NCBI RefSeq assembly: GCF_030463535.1
Contig: NC_132891.1
Span: forward strand, 7,775,622-7,839,621
DNA from: Salminus brasiliensis
Lineage: Eukaryota; Chordata; Actinopteri; Characiformes; Bryconidae
Reading direction: 5' to 3'
Length of the DNA: 64,000 nucleotides
The number at the start of each line of letters is the position of its first letter. Positions within the stretch are counted from its first letter, which is position 1. The notes beneath the pieces were generated by a model that saw nothing but the letters and a program-made list of their open reading frames with translations, searched no databases and was not told the origin of the DNA. A program made the translations under genes and the position numbers. Shown piece after piece: positions 35,183 through 47,344 of the stretch.

Positions 35183-35750
35183 CACTTACTTAACCACTAG
35201 AGGGCGTGTTTCTTGAATAGGAAACTGGTAATTGCCAGCAGTAGGACCGCACAGTACATAGTATTTAGCTGATCTCTTCACTGCTCCAACTGCTACTACT
35301 CCTTTAGACACACTATTACTGCACACTGCTCTTGCTGTGTTATTGATTTTAGATATACTGCTGAAATGAAAGGATGACAACATCAATTAAATAATATCTT
35401 TATTTACAAAAAATCATGTTTTTTATACATTAGAAAGCAAAAGTAACTGGTAAACAAATATACTCAAATACAGAGGATGTATCTGGAGAATTCTGTCTAC
35501 TGGTATATACAATCTATGTCATTGGTAGTTGCAGATCAACATAAATCAAAAAAATCGTCTCTGATAAATTAGCTAAATTTCATTTGAAGAATTGCTTTAA
35601 TTAAATTGTTTTGCTCTTTTTCTGCGCCAAAGTGCGGCTTGAAAAGGATTCATCTTGTGAGAACGGTACTGATGGTCCAAAGGGGCGTGGAGGAACGGCT
35701 CAGCCTATAACCCACGACGAAATCTGAAACCAAACAGCCACGTCAGTGTC
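34500..35750. other. Intergenic sequence with (GT)n microsatellite
   Basis: The interval lies between the convergent 3' ends of c1galt1 and tac3. It has a pyrimidine-rich CCCATTACTC-like degenerate stretch at 34635-34890 and a (GT)n run at 35120-35181. No gene is seen. Confidence 0.55.
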
Positions 35751-36090
35751 TCATCATACGACGGAAGGGTTCACCTTTGACTAATCAAATAGTAGCTTTC
35801 TAGCTGATTTCTATTAATATCACCACCCCACCTCATTCCCGACTCATCCCGAAAGTACTGAATGGAGCATCATCCATCAATCCAGAGAACATTGTTCCTC
35901 TGCTCCACAGCTTAACACCCCTTTGAGCCCAGGCATGGTGCCAATAGGTTCAGGGTTATCTGCTCCTATTCTATTAATAATACCTCTCTACGGGGACTAG
36001 ATAAGCTGTGTGTGTGTGTCTGCAATGGGTGCGTAGCTGAATGTATTTATTAGAAGGGGTGTCCACAAATATTTGGACATATAGTGTATG
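35750..36090 (+). repeat. MITE, 3' portion (TGGACAAAAGTATTGGG family)
   Basis: It contains 'accaccccacctcattcccg', 'aggcatggtgccaataggtt' and the right end 'aaggggtgtccacaaatatt' followed by 'tggacatatagtg'. The left terminus is missing. It lies about 420 bp past the tac3 stop codon. Confidence 0.75.
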
Positions 36091-36510
36091 TCCATGTACA
36101 TCATATTGTATTTTCATGAATGTTACTATCCAGCCATATAACACATATTTTGTCACTGTTGACACAAAACCACAAAACCTTTCATTTTTTGTCATAATAG
36201 AATTAGAATAGAATTATAATAGGACTTTCCTTTACATTAACCCACATTTCCCAGGATAGTCAACATTTTGGAGACACAATCTTTTGATTATATCATTTCA
36301 TCCAATCCATTTTCACTAAATCGGCATTACAGAGCAACAGAGCAGCTTCAGAAGACATGATACACAAAGATAAGGGTTCCTGACTTGGACACAAATTCCT
36401 AGAGATAAAACATTCATTAATTCAACCCTTAATCTCTTTGGAAGGTCTTTAAATAAAGCTTATTCACACTCATACTGGTTCTTTAAAGAACAAATGGTTC
36501 TCCTATGGCA

Positions 36511-37789
36511 TTACTCCAAATTAGCCTCTGTTTTATAGAGTGTACTGCAGTGCTTCAGGGCAAGGGTGGCAGCGAAGGAGATCCGGAGCACTAACCTCAG
36601 CCTGCACTTGTTAAAGAACAAGCCTCTGGTCTCTGGCAGCTCTCTCCTCCATGGACGGCCAGTGTCTGTCAGTGTAAACACAGTGCATTTGAGCGGATGT
36701 GACACTGTCTGATTGAGGGTGCGCAAAGTGCTGTCAAAGAAAGCCTCAAAACAGATCCTGACGGATGTCCACAGGGGGCACGAACCCCCTGAGAACATTC
36801 TGACTGAGCACCTCAAGAGTTCATTTGGGTTAAACATGATTCCATCAGGATGTAAACGACCATTTCAGTCAGACTGTGATTATTCGAAAAAAAAGTGATG
36901 CTCTGGATTCAAGGCCTACTTGATTGAAGTGTAAACATCATTTCCACATTAATTAAATATAAAGCCGCAGTTTTGTCTTTCAGTTTATTTACACTAGGCA
37001 ATAAGTGTGTTGGTGTGTTAGATTCATGGTGACGCACACTTAGTGTCACCCTGAGTCAAGCAATTAAGCAAATTCAATGCATGGCTTTTCTGCAGAGAAC
37101 CTTACCAGCATCGTTGCTCCGTCGACCCATGAGTCCAACGAAGATATCGTGCATTTCTCCTGAAAGGCCAGAAAATGAGATGAGGGCACTGCTGGGATAT
37201 TTGAAAGAGAAGTAGGCTGAGAGGGGAGTGCAACAGGGGAGTGCACTTACTTTTGCGTTGAGATGCTGGCATATCATCAGCGTCTGAAAGCAAGTAACAC
37301 ACTGAAGCATTGTACAGACACCTCTAATGCAGGCACTGCATGGCATAGTCATGTGAACAAGGTGGAGAACACTGTGTGGCTAGAGCCTGAACCTACTCAC
37401 CTGCATTCCTCCTCCCCATTAAACCCACGAAACTGTCATAGTCGATGTCGTTATACCTCTTGGGGAAGTTACGCGCCGAGAGACGAAAACTAGGATCCTC
37501 CTGTGCATAAAAGAAAGGAAGAGAACTGGATTAGGGGTCAGCTGCTCCAACTCAAATAAGGGGCGCACTGACAAACTACGAAGCACGTGCCACATTCATA
37601 TAAACGCCACGTGATTATTTGATTATTTGTGACGAGCACAGGTCAGCAGAACCGTGTAGTACAGTCAACGAAGGCAGGTTTACTTACATCTGAGACTGGT
37701 CTGTGCGATTCCTCGTCCTGACAGCTTGATTGAGTGAACCGAGGTTCCAGCACGAGCACCAGGAACGCGAAAAGAACAGCTCGATACAT
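36511..37789 (-). CDS. tac3a: Tachykinin 3 precursor (neurokinin B and neurokinin F)
   Basis: This is a secreted neuropeptide precursor; in vertebrates NKB signals through NK3-type receptors in the hypothalamic control of reproduction. Minus-strand coding parts are 37789-37688, 37500-37401, 37283-37251, 37159-37106 and 36665-36511, joining in phase to 147 residues. Residues 1 to about 20 form a signal peptide (MYRAVLFAFLVLVLEPRF). Residues 48-65 are KR-YNDIDYDSFVGLM-GRR, giving amidated NKF. Residues 78-92 are KR-EMHDIFVGLM-GRR, giving amidated NKB. Both peptides end in the tachykinin FVGLM motif, and Gly followed by Arg-Arg supplies the amidation and cleavage site. The peptides equal those I recall for zebrafish tac3a. 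The last exon (GRPWRRELPETRG and onward) is inferred from its acceptor and matching phase and is less certain than the rest. Confidence 0.93.
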
Positions 37790-38409
37790 ACTTGTAGGCA
37801 ATCTGAGATAGATAAACATGCTGTAAGTGGATTGTGGGCGAGTCTCTACACTGTTAAATCAGTAGGGTGAGACTGAGCCATTCGTGAAGGGAGTGAGGGA
37901 GTGAACTCCAAAAGACCTGTGCGTAAAATATGTATGTGCAAGAAATCGTTAATTTAGTTAGAGGAGCGTAATGGATGGAAGGAATGCAATCATTTGTTTG
38001 ATCATAACAATAATAGAAAAGAAAAATATGAGGAACAAATTCCCCATGAACTCTCTGATGCGTGGAGTCGTGCGTAACCGCTTCTCCATTACGCACAGCG
38101 CCTTTCCCTTGAAATCAGAATTATAATATTGAATTAAAAATATTTTAAACGTATTTTTAAGATCTTTGGTATCTTCTGAGCATGTATTTTATTATTAGCC
38201 CAGTGGACCTGTAGCTCTTTACATCACAAACACTTTAGTGCGCATTGAGATTTATATCGCTGTCGGTGGATCGCTGTGGTGTAGAAGTAAATCAATACAC
38301 GAACAGGTTTTGTGAATTTCCATGAAAGTCATAGACCTGCATGCTAAATAAAAAAATATATATAATAAGCCATTAGTCCCCTCTTTAAACATTGCGTAAA
38401 AGCGCTCAC

Positions 38410-38655
38410 CTGGGTAGAAGAAACTGCTCTTCGCAGGTAAGGCGCGCGGCTCACTTCTGCGCAAGGGGACAGGAGTTACAACTGTGTCTTGCTGGAGTGG
38501 CAGAGCAGAGAGAGACTGGGATTCTCTCCCCTCGGATGGTTAAATGACTGCAACATGTGCGTAAGTCCAATCAGACGTTGCTCTGTAGGTGTGGTTTAAG
38601 GTTATGGAGCCTCTCCATCCGAGATGACCACGCAAATGAAGACCCTGACATCATG
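38410..38655 (-). promoter_or_regulatory. tac3 noncoding first exon and promoter region
   Basis: On the minus strand CCCAG|GTGAGC at 38410 is a good donor. It would splice to the acceptor at 37804-37803 just 5' of the tac3 start codon. Upstream on that strand are an AT-rich CATTTAACC at about 38540-38548 that may act as a weak TATA box, a CCAAT box (ATTGG on the minus strand, 38567-38571) and a CRE-like TGATGTCA at 38646-38653. Spacing is reasonable for a transcription start near 38500. Confidence 0.5.
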
Positions 38656-38659
38656 AGCG

Positions 38660-39600
38660 CGAGGCTTTCCTTAAAAGGAGAAAATCACAGCGCATGCTAT
38701 CGAGCACATGTCCTCACTCAAGAGTTTCAGTGTTTGGCAGCAAAATGTTCCACAAAGATTGTTTGAAACTATTTGTCTCAGCAGGGAGATCTGTGTTTTT
38801 AAAATTTTAAAATAAATGCAAATGAGCATTAAATCAATGGTCAGTGGTCAACAGTGTGCTGTTGGTCAGTAAAGATAGTGATAAGCCAGTTAGAACAGCA
38901 CAGGTTTGGGTGCTGATCTTCTCTGTGTACTCCAGACACTGTATGGATTTGTTCAGTTCCACCAGCAGCTCACCTGGTTTACTTTAATGAAGGACTGATC
39001 AGATTAACTAGGTGTTGGATGGGAGCTGGAAATACTGGATTTCAGGGAGGATGGTTAAGCTTAGGCAGTCAAAGGTGTTTTCACTGTATTTGTGTATTTT
39101 TTGTAATATTGGTGTTTCTTAAACAGATTTGCAGACTTGCTGTGCAGATGCACATCTTCACATGTCATTATCTCAGATGTCGAAGACTTTTCAACAGTAC
39201 CACTAACGCATTTACACTGAATTCAGTCTGTGTATGAAATAACATTTGAACAAGACTAACTGGTGTTTAAGAGTTAAGGTGGTCCTAGTAGCTGGATATT
39301 AAACATCATAGGGCAAATAATTGCCAGATACAGATATGGGCCCTTCATTGCGTGTCCTTAAAATCAAATCAGAGCTTGCTGAATATATTGAATATGTTAA
39401 ATATATTGACTATATTTCATTACAGTGATTTATTTCAGCTATGCTTATTTGTCTTTAAATGCACAGAATAACTTCATGAGTCATTACTTTTCTTTAAATG
39501 CATAAATGTTATTTCAGTACCACGGACAGCTCAAAGCATCGTTCAAGCATCCAGAATTTTTATTCTGCCTCTAAAAAAGTCTACTATATAATTATATGTA
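38660..39600. other. Intergenic sequence upstream of tac3, nothing recognised
   Basis: AT-rich sequence with no coding frame of note and no recognised repeat ends. It may include distal tac3 regulatory sequence, but nothing specific can be shown. Confidence 0.45.
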
Positions 39601-39914
39601 TTGCTGTTCAGCAAAAACCCAATTTAAATGAAGTCAGGGTAATCAGACTGCATTCAAAGCCATTTTTGAGCATTTCTATTGGTCCATTCATGGAAATATA
39701 ACTTGCTATCTAATGAAAAACATGTCTCAAAAATGCTTCTTTATTTTTGAACAGACATCAATGTAAAATAAGGGTTAATTCAAAATTATTTCTATTTCTA
39801 TTGGTCTATTCATCTAGAATTATTTCCACAGTGTACAGAGACACAGGGTTCAAATGATGAAGAAATTTGAAAACTGACAAAAATGCAGATACATGTTTTT
39901 CATTGGACAGCAGC

Positions 39915-39982
<68 letters not shown>

Positions 39983-39990
39983 AACATTAG
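39600..39990. repeat. CTATTGGTCCATTCAT-family repeat interrupted by (TA)n
   Basis: Two degenerate copies of 'tttctattggtccattcatg' occur (about 39675 and 39798). They are followed by 'ttcaaatgatgaagaaattt' and 'cattggacagcagcatta', as in the copy at 8230. A (TA)n run of about 60 bp occupies 39917-39979 at the place where the family's tail would continue. Confidence 0.6.
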
Positions 39991-40199
39991 TTGCATTATA
40001 CTTCAAGAAAGGATAGAAAGTCAGTTTGATGTACATAAACCTATATACTGTATAGGTGCCTGTATATACAGGTCTAGATTGTTTATTTATCTAATCTTGC
40101 ATGAGATTGGTCATGATACTGAAATGTCATCTCTGAAATGTCATCTCCGTTCACTCCATCTATTTGAACTTTTCTCTCTGCTAAGTAGGGTCTCATTGT

Positions 40200-41350
40200 C
40201 CTTTTTTTCCGCCTGAATGTCTAATTGACAGAGCCATTGGCGAGAATGTAATCTCTTAAGGAAGCAATTACACAGATAGCAGTTGCACCAGTGTCTCACA
40301 ACCTACACGGACTTCTTGAGGGGGAGCAATTCAACTGGCGAAATGGACAGATGAGTGGCGAGAGCATTAGGTGCCACCCACATTGAGCATACTGCATTTA
40401 ACAGACTTCACTTTTTATCATCATCATCATCGTCATCATCATCATTATGACCAGCATATGCACATAAAATTGTTCAATGTAGACATGTGACATGCTATGA
40501 TAAGGGCCAATTTTATTGGAATGTAAACTGCATGTTTTTAATATAAAATTATGTTATGTTAATTTGCTGAGATGAGGTCATTGCAACCATAGCAGTGGAG
40601 CTAGACTCATCTACAACTGAGTTGAAAGCAGAGCAATAGCTTGGAAAAAGAACAAGGCATACTGTCCTGTGGTGAAAATCACTGGTTCTGTGTCACTATA
40701 CGTTCAAGGACCCTTTGTAAGAGTATTTTCATGGCTGCCAAATGGACAGAAAAGCGGCTTTGACAGGCATTGTAAAGAGCCTAACAGACCATTTATTTTC
40801 AAACAGTGACTGTGGTTCTTCACAGATCGTGGCTGTTGTTGCACCCTATATTCACCAAGATATGGGAATGCAAATATGTATTCCTCTAAATGTCGGAGAA
40901 GAAGATAAACTCTCTAGTGACTTATTATGAACCAAATAGAGGGCATATCTCATATGATCCCAAATAACCAACTCTGATGAGCTGTGTTTATACCTGCTTT
41001 TTAAAATGCAAGAAAGCTCTTGCACAGCAGAGGAAGCAATAGAGCAGCGGAGGAGATGTCAGGCATACTCATAAGGTTTGATCTCAGGAACTGCAGCACT
41101 TTGAATTGGTTTATATATAAACATTCACAGAGCGTCCTGAGTGTATTATGACTGTCCTAATAGGTAAAGAATTATGTGGGCATGTTAGATGCTCATACAT
41201 TAGAGCATTCTCCAAATGGCTCGGGCTTCATAAACCAGTAGTTAAGGCAGAACACACAGAAACCTGCCGCAGGCTGTAATCCCACAAATTATAGATTATT
41301 TCCTGTTAATGCATTCAAATGCAAAACATCTGCTGGCTTTTCACTTGATT
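40200..41350. promoter_or_regulatory. Complex noncoding block, possible conserved elements
   Basis: The sequence is unlike the repeats around it and has balanced composition with homeodomain-like TAATTA/ATTAAC cores, for example near 41300-41350. A short (TCA)n tract sits at 40409-40448. A 62-codon frame at 40742-40930 has no family features. Calling it regulatory is inference. Confidence 0.2.
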
Positions 41351-41379
41351 AACAGCCTGACTTTGTTACTTTTCGGTTC

Positions 41380-42330
41380 ATGGTTCTTAAAAAAACATTT
41401 TGATGAGATATGTGAAGAATAAAGAATCTTTCAAGCTCCACATTATAGACAGGTCCTGTACTAATGACTGGTTCTTCATAGAACTGTAAATCCTGGCCAA
41501 GAATGATGTAGAAACCTTTATTGATAAATTTACTATGATGTATTACACCCTACACTCTGACAAAATAAAAAAGATACTGAAAAGGTTTTTAAAGGAATAC
41601 TTTGAGAAAGTTAACATACTCTCGTATAAAAAAGGTATCACTAAGGGTCATTTTAGCAATGTCATAGGATAATCATTATGGGTTCCATTTCAGTGGATAG
41701 TTTTCAGAAGGACACATTCAAAACCACCTACTAAAATATTCTTCAAGGAACCCAAACTTTTTGTACTCAGTAAAAAACATTTTGGCCTCAAGAGTTCAAT
41801 GTAACATTTCTACCTGTTTATTTTTATGGCCACACAAAGAACCACCTATTATTATGAAGTGTGTAGGACAATTGTTGTAAATTACTGCCATTAAAGTTCC
41901 TTAAAACAGTATTATAAAATAACCATTTTGGGTCATTTTGTATTGAGAACCGTGTGTCCACTCAAAGAACCACTTTGAAACTTTCTGTGAAGTTCAAAGG
42001 AGTGGTAAATTCTGAAGCATTTAAGCAAGATAAATAGGTCATTATTTGTTGCAATTGTTGCATGAAGGTTTCTTAGAACAATATTATAAAAAAACCATTT
42101 TGGGTTCCCCAAAGAACAAATAAATAGAATATTTTTATGAGAATGTGTTTGAAATGTTAAGAACGTTCTCATGCACTCTTTAAATGAAAAGGTGGCGCAA
42201 AGGATTCTTTGAGCAATGCAAAAAAAAAAAAATGGGGTTCCCTGATAAAATCATGTTTGAAAAAGAAATTTGTGAATGTAAAGAACCTTCATTGTAGGAA
42301 TTTGTTTGATTTTCTGTATCAGTTTTTTAG
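41380..42330. repeat. Degenerate AAGAACC repeat array
   Basis: Related phrases recur at roughly 150-200-bp spacing: 'tataaaataaccattttggg' at about 41914, 'tataaaaaaaccattttggg' at about 42083, plus 'aaagaaccac' and 'gaaggtttcttagaac'. Pieces of the same family occur near 18430, 36475, 42850 and 62970. It is noncoding and looks like an amplified interspersed repeat. Confidence 0.5.
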
Positions 42331-42486
42331 GTTTTTCCTATAAAAGTTTACATTGTGTGGAAATTCTTTAAACTTAATTCTTTAACTGGATTGTTATTTG
42401 AGGAACCCAAATGAATGCTGCTGTTGCATGGAGCAAAAAACACATCTGGCACCTAATGTAAAGATTCTATACCAATTCAAGTTTTT

Positions 42487-42780
42487 TGATCAGCCATAAC
42501 GTCAACACTACCTGCCTAATACTGAGAAGGTAATTGTGCAGAGAGGTCTAAGTATTCAAAGCTTGAACTCCACAAGACCTCTGAAGGTCCTGGGATCTGA
42601 CACCAAGACATGACCAGGAGATTCTTTAAGCCCTGTACATTGCATCAATGAAACTTGGGTGCCCAAGACCCTCTTGCTGGTTCACTGGTTGTCCTTTCTT
42701 GAACCACTTTTGGTAGGTACTGAGCACTGCATACCGGGAACACCCCACATGACCTGCTTGATATTTTGGCTCAGATTTGT
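42487..42780. repeat. MITE-like repeat (GATCAGCCATAACATTA family)
   Basis: It starts GATCAGCCATAACGTCAACA and continues with 'ctgcctaatactgagaagg', 'ccacaagacctctgaaggt' and 'tttggtaggtactgagcact'. These are the same blocks, in the same order, as in the copies at 12121 and 21085. Confidence 0.7.
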
Positions 42781-42799
42781 AAGAATAAAATCATTCTTT

Positions 42800-44130
42800 T
42801 AACACCTTCATCATCTTCAGGAACTGTTCCCTTGCTAAAATATACATCTGTGTATGTCTACACAAAGAACCATTTAGGATCTTGTATTATGAAGTGTGTA
42901 TGATAAAATAACTGGTCATTCTTTATTTATTTTATTTGTTGTAGTGGTTGTGAATGGATTTTGGCTTTGGGTTCTTCTACACTGGCCCTGACAAGACACA
43001 GTGAAGGTTTACAGACTGACTCTTCAGTGGTAGAAGAAAAGAGAACCTGGGAGCTTTCACTAAAGGAGGTAAACAAATAAATACATGCTAGAAGGCCATG
43101 CTTGGTTGGCCTTTTAGTGAACAATGCTCTCTGGACATTTTGTAGATAAATATGGTCATTTTGTTGTCCACCACTGGCGGCATTCCCAGAGTAGATGGCT
43201 ATACAGTAGCATTAACCTCACCACGGCTGCAGTTATACAGATAAATAAGGAAAGTCAGGTCTGCCTGAGCTATTTAAGACGGCACTGAAGAGCGAATTGC
43301 ACTTTTACTATTAGAAATAGAATATAACTTAAGGTAGAACTTCAAATATAGCGGGTTTTCACTTAGCGGGCAGTGGCTGACATGTTTTTCCATTGGTCAC
43401 TGGAATTTGGTCATAAAAAGTCCACTGATTGTAATAAATCCCTCTAATTTGGAAAGCTCTGGCCTGTGCTCATGAGTATGGAAGGTCTCTAAAAGCCTGT
43501 AAAAGCCTGTAAGCATGTGTTGATGTGTGTGAGTAAACATGTGCTGTATATTGAACAACAAAAGGCAAGCAGAGATCCAAATGGTGTATTTCCCACAAAG
43601 GTTAACATATTACCATTCTGATGTTTTAGTAATGAGCACAAAGCCATATTTGTCTCTTCCTGCACTGTGTGGATCACAGTGGGTCGAGATGAGGAGAGAG
43701 TCAGGGGTGACAGGGAGATCTAACAGAAGCGGGGGCAGGAAAAATAAATTAATCGCATTCGTCCATAATTGATGACTTCTTCTTTCCCTTAATCAAAGAA
43801 CCACATCCTGGGGCTATCAATGAGGACCCATGGGAGAACGCCATAGGCTGTTTATTTAGAGCATGCTAGAGTGTAGGAGGTCCCCCACTACTGGGCCAGC
43901 CAGGAGAGGAAGAGGAAATCCACACGTGTAGGGGCGTAATAGCATCTGTCAGGATATTAGACTATAGATCACTTAAATGAATTTCATATAGAGTGTGTGA
44001 AGATACTGATGAAATATACGGATGCCCAGAAAAAGACATGAATTATTAAAGGGCCCACAGACTTTTCTCATACTTTTCTCTGGAATGTCTCTATTTATGA
44101 CATTTCTTAGGCTTTACATTGCTTTAGGAG
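42800..44130. other. Intergenic sequence, nothing firmly recognised
   Basis: Mostly unique-looking sequence with short chance frames. The part at about 43670-43900 is less AT-rich and non-repetitive and could be a conserved noncoding block, but no motif decides it. Confidence 0.4.
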
Positions 44131-44137
44131 TGATATA

Positions 44138-44560
44138 CAGCCCCTCCATATTTGGGACAAAGGCACATTTTCCTTGATATGCCCCTCTACCACACAGTTA
44201 AAAAAATCTAATCAAACCAATCCAGTCAGGCCTGATTGAAGTACAGACTCCAGACTTTCATTTAAGGGTTTAAGGGTTTGCATGAATTTCAGTTTCACCG
44301 TCTTGAAATTAAAACCCTTTTTTTACACAGGGCACCATAATGTTTGGGACATTTGGCTTATGATTACTCAGGAGTGTCCCTCCCCTCATTAGTGCAGGCA
44401 TAAGATATCTAGACTTGCTTCTAAGCATCTAAACACCTTTGGAGTCTGCAATTGCTATTGTTGAACATGAGGACAAGAGCTTAGCCAATAAAAAAGGTAA
44501 AGAAGCCAATCTGAGGCTGAGTAAGAGTAAAACCATTAGAGACGTCGCTCTAACCTTGGT
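44138..44560 (+). mobile_element. Tc1-like transposon, 5' fragment (5424 family)
   Basis: TA at 44136-44137 precedes CAGCCCCTCCATATTTGGGA. The inner repeat 'gggcaccataatgtttggga' and the start region 'gttgaacatgaggacaagag' match the element at 5424-6615 read from its other strand. The rest of the transposase gene and the right end are missing. Confidence 0.75.
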
Positions 44561-44811
44561 GTACAGTGTGTTGTTTGCACTGTATGTTAATGACCTCTGT
44601 TTTGATCAGCATGGCCTCACGTGTAGGTTGATTGTTCCAGTACACAAATACAAGCTATTTGGTCATTTTTCCAGCCGACTGCTGTTGATCTAAATACACA
44701 CAAAGACACACAACCTCTGTCTGTTATGGATCGATTACAAAAACTGGGAGATAGTTGATGCATTCCAAGGCCTGGAAACTGGGCTGTGTAGATTCAGGTG
44801 TAAATAAGATT

Positions 44812-45205
44812 AGGTTTATGTGTAGATGAAGGTGTAGATGAAGGTGTAAATTAAGATTAGGTTTATGTGTAGATGAAGGTGTAGATGAAGGTGTAAATTA
44901 AGATTAGGTTTATGTGTAAATTAAGGTGTAGATGAATGTGTAAATTAAGATTAGGTTTATGTGTAAATTAAGGTGTAGATGAAGGTGTAAATTAAGATTA
45001 GGTTTAGGTGTAAATTAAGGTGTAGATGAAGGTGTAAATTAAGATTAGGTTTAGGTGTAAATAAAGGTGTAGATGAAGGTGTAAATTAAGATTAGGTTTA
45101 GGTGTAAATAAAGGTGTAGATGAAGGTGTAAATTAAGATTAGGTTTAGGTGTAAATAAAGGTGTAGATGAAGGTGTAAATTAAGATTAGGTTTAGGTGTA
45201 GATTC
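44812..45205 (+). repeat. 47-bp minisatellite, about 8.4 copies
   Basis: The phrase AGGTTTA(T/G)GTGTA begins at 44812, 44859, 44906, 44953, 45000, 45047, 45094, 45141 and 45188, an exact 47-bp period. Each unit contains smaller GTGTAGATGAAG-like 12-bp subunits and ends in 'gtgtaaattaagatt'. The first units carry TTTATG and later ones TTTAGG, so variants are clustered along the array. There are no spacers, so this is not CRISPR-like. Confidence 0.95.
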
Positions 45206-47340
45206 ATTTGAAACAGTCAGTTTAGTCACTGCAATAGATATCAACGAAGCCTCATCTACACCAGTTTGCTCATCTTTACAATTACAGGCCACTCGCATGT
45301 TTTACCACACATCTAATGGCTTACGGTAATACAGAGTCGGCCCAAGACATGCTCAAAATATGTGGCCGCTTAAGGCCCCAATGTCATCAGGAGAGAATAT
45401 ACATTTTAAAAATAACAATGAATAATAAAGCAAAATGGTATTACACAGGTAAAAGCCATTTTTATATTAATTTATTTTTAACAGTTGGCTCACCAATACT
45501 AAGTTAATCAACTTCTGCTGTTGGCTGCTGCCACCATTGGGCAAATGCAGATAAGCACCGCTTGTGTGGTCTATAAAAGCCCAGGGGCTTCAGCATATTG
45601 TACTATATCTGTCTCCCTATGGAATGATGCAGCATCTGGTGCTGAGGTGGTGGTATGGGAGGCCCCCCAAATGAAAATCTGCTTAGGGCCCCATAAACTT
45701 GGGCTGGTTTACCCTGCGGTAAGCTTTGCAGTGACTTCGATTTTAAAGTAAAGTAAAGTAAAGTCGAAAGCGATTCAGCCTTTCCCTGGTTATAAACACC
45801 TTCATATTCTTGCCGTCTCGCCATCATATTCTTGTTCAGTAGAGAATAAAGGTGTTCAGCCTCGCGGATGTTCTAGCTGTTAAGTTTGGTCACTGCTGTG
45901 GGGTTTAGATAGCTAAGAGGTGTTTGCACCTTGCTAACTTCATTCGCTCAAAGATATTTTGCTTTCCAGTGAGAGAGAGGGAAAGTGAATGAGATATGAC
46001 ACTTGATGAGATGGTGGCTGACATCTCAGACTGATGGTCACAGTACTTGGCTCAATAACAGTGGGGTGCTGTTGTGGGATCTGCAGCACAGGAAAGGACT
46101 CTACATTGAAAACAAAATCCAGCAGAACAGACAGGCCTGTAAAACGGGTCAATTCCAAAAAAATATTATGTTTACACCCCCAGTTTACATAAACCCAGCC
46201 CACTAATGAAAGCCTCTCGAGGCTAAAAGCAACAGATACATCGAGAGAATATGGATGTGAGGCTAAAAAGGCTAAAAACAAAGGCTAGGGAAACTAGTGA
46301 AGAAAGAAGGGTCAACCTGAGAAAGTGCTGCTGTGAGTAACAGTGTGGGGAAGTCAGGGGTGCACCCCTCACCGTAGGAAAGCTGGTGAAGTGAGTGGGT
46401 GCTAGGCTAAAAGCTAACCCAGTTGACTGCACACAATCTCTTTGACTAGCTCCCTGTGAAATGTGTCTTGGTGACATAAAACAGCCAATAAAAGTAGGGC
46501 ACATCATTGTTTTCTCGCATGCATGCCGTGAGCAAAATGTTAAATTCATAAAAGCGTGTTTCATTCCGGGGCAAAATAACAGGGTTGTAAATAGGTTTGT
46601 TGTTATAGTGTTTATGTTTGAGCTGTATTTTGTGTTTATACTATCACTTATATTTACCTGCAGAAGTTTAAGGCCATGTTCACTCTAGGCTTATTGTGCT
46701 TGCCATATTGTGCTTGCCATCCTAGGAGAAGAGGCTGCAAGGTGGCTTATAAAGCTGTTTTAGCTTTTTATATAGAAAGCTTTGAAATGTTTGAAAAGTT
46801 TTTTAGAAAAAGGCCAATGTACAGCGAGAAGAGCGTTGTCATGGTTACAAGAAGCCTCACAAAAAGTGCTTCAGGCGATGCTGTTTTCATGCAGAAATGT
46901 CTAGTGGGAGAACAGCTTTCCCAAACTGAACAGACATAAACAGTGAACAACAAGGATAAATAATGCCCACTACATTGCAACTGGAAACAATGTTTAAGCT
47001 TATTAGAATTTAATTCATCTAAATTCAAATTAAAAATACCAGCATTTTTACAGTTGTGATTTAGTGGTTCGAAAATGCTTCCTCCAGCACAGGAACAGTG
47101 AGCTTCAAATGTCCAGCTCAAAATGTGTGCACGTACAGTTTTGCATAATGGTGTGTTCGTGCGTGTTCTTGGTAAGTATTCAAGTATGTCCCATTTCTCA
47201 AAAGTGCAAAATGGCAGTGTACAAGACCACACTAAATGAATACCATACTGAAGTACTGGGCTAAGTATATACCTTGAAGTTCGATATGCTTGTCATGCTC
47301 CAGCATGCATTCATTTTCAATATACACTTCATTAAGAAGA
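45206..47340. other. Intergenic sequence, no gene recognised
   Basis: Several short open frames overlap each other on both strands with no protein-family features. Small tandem bits occur: 'aaagtaaagtaaagt' near 45748 and 'attgtgcttgccat' twice near 46693-46722. No transposon ends were identified. Confidence 0.45.
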
Positions 47341-47344
47341 CTAC

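Noticed and set aside
40742..40930. 62-codon frame as a small gene
   Set aside because: No family features, and its length is expected by chance.
44812..45205. Regular repeat array considered as a CRISPR array
   Set aside because: Units are directly adjacent with no unique spacers, and the DNA is clearly vertebrate; it is a minisatellite.
46223..47232. Overlapping long frames on both strands as genes
   Set aside because: Frames overlap antisense to each other with no family motif, and none has a convincing exon structure.
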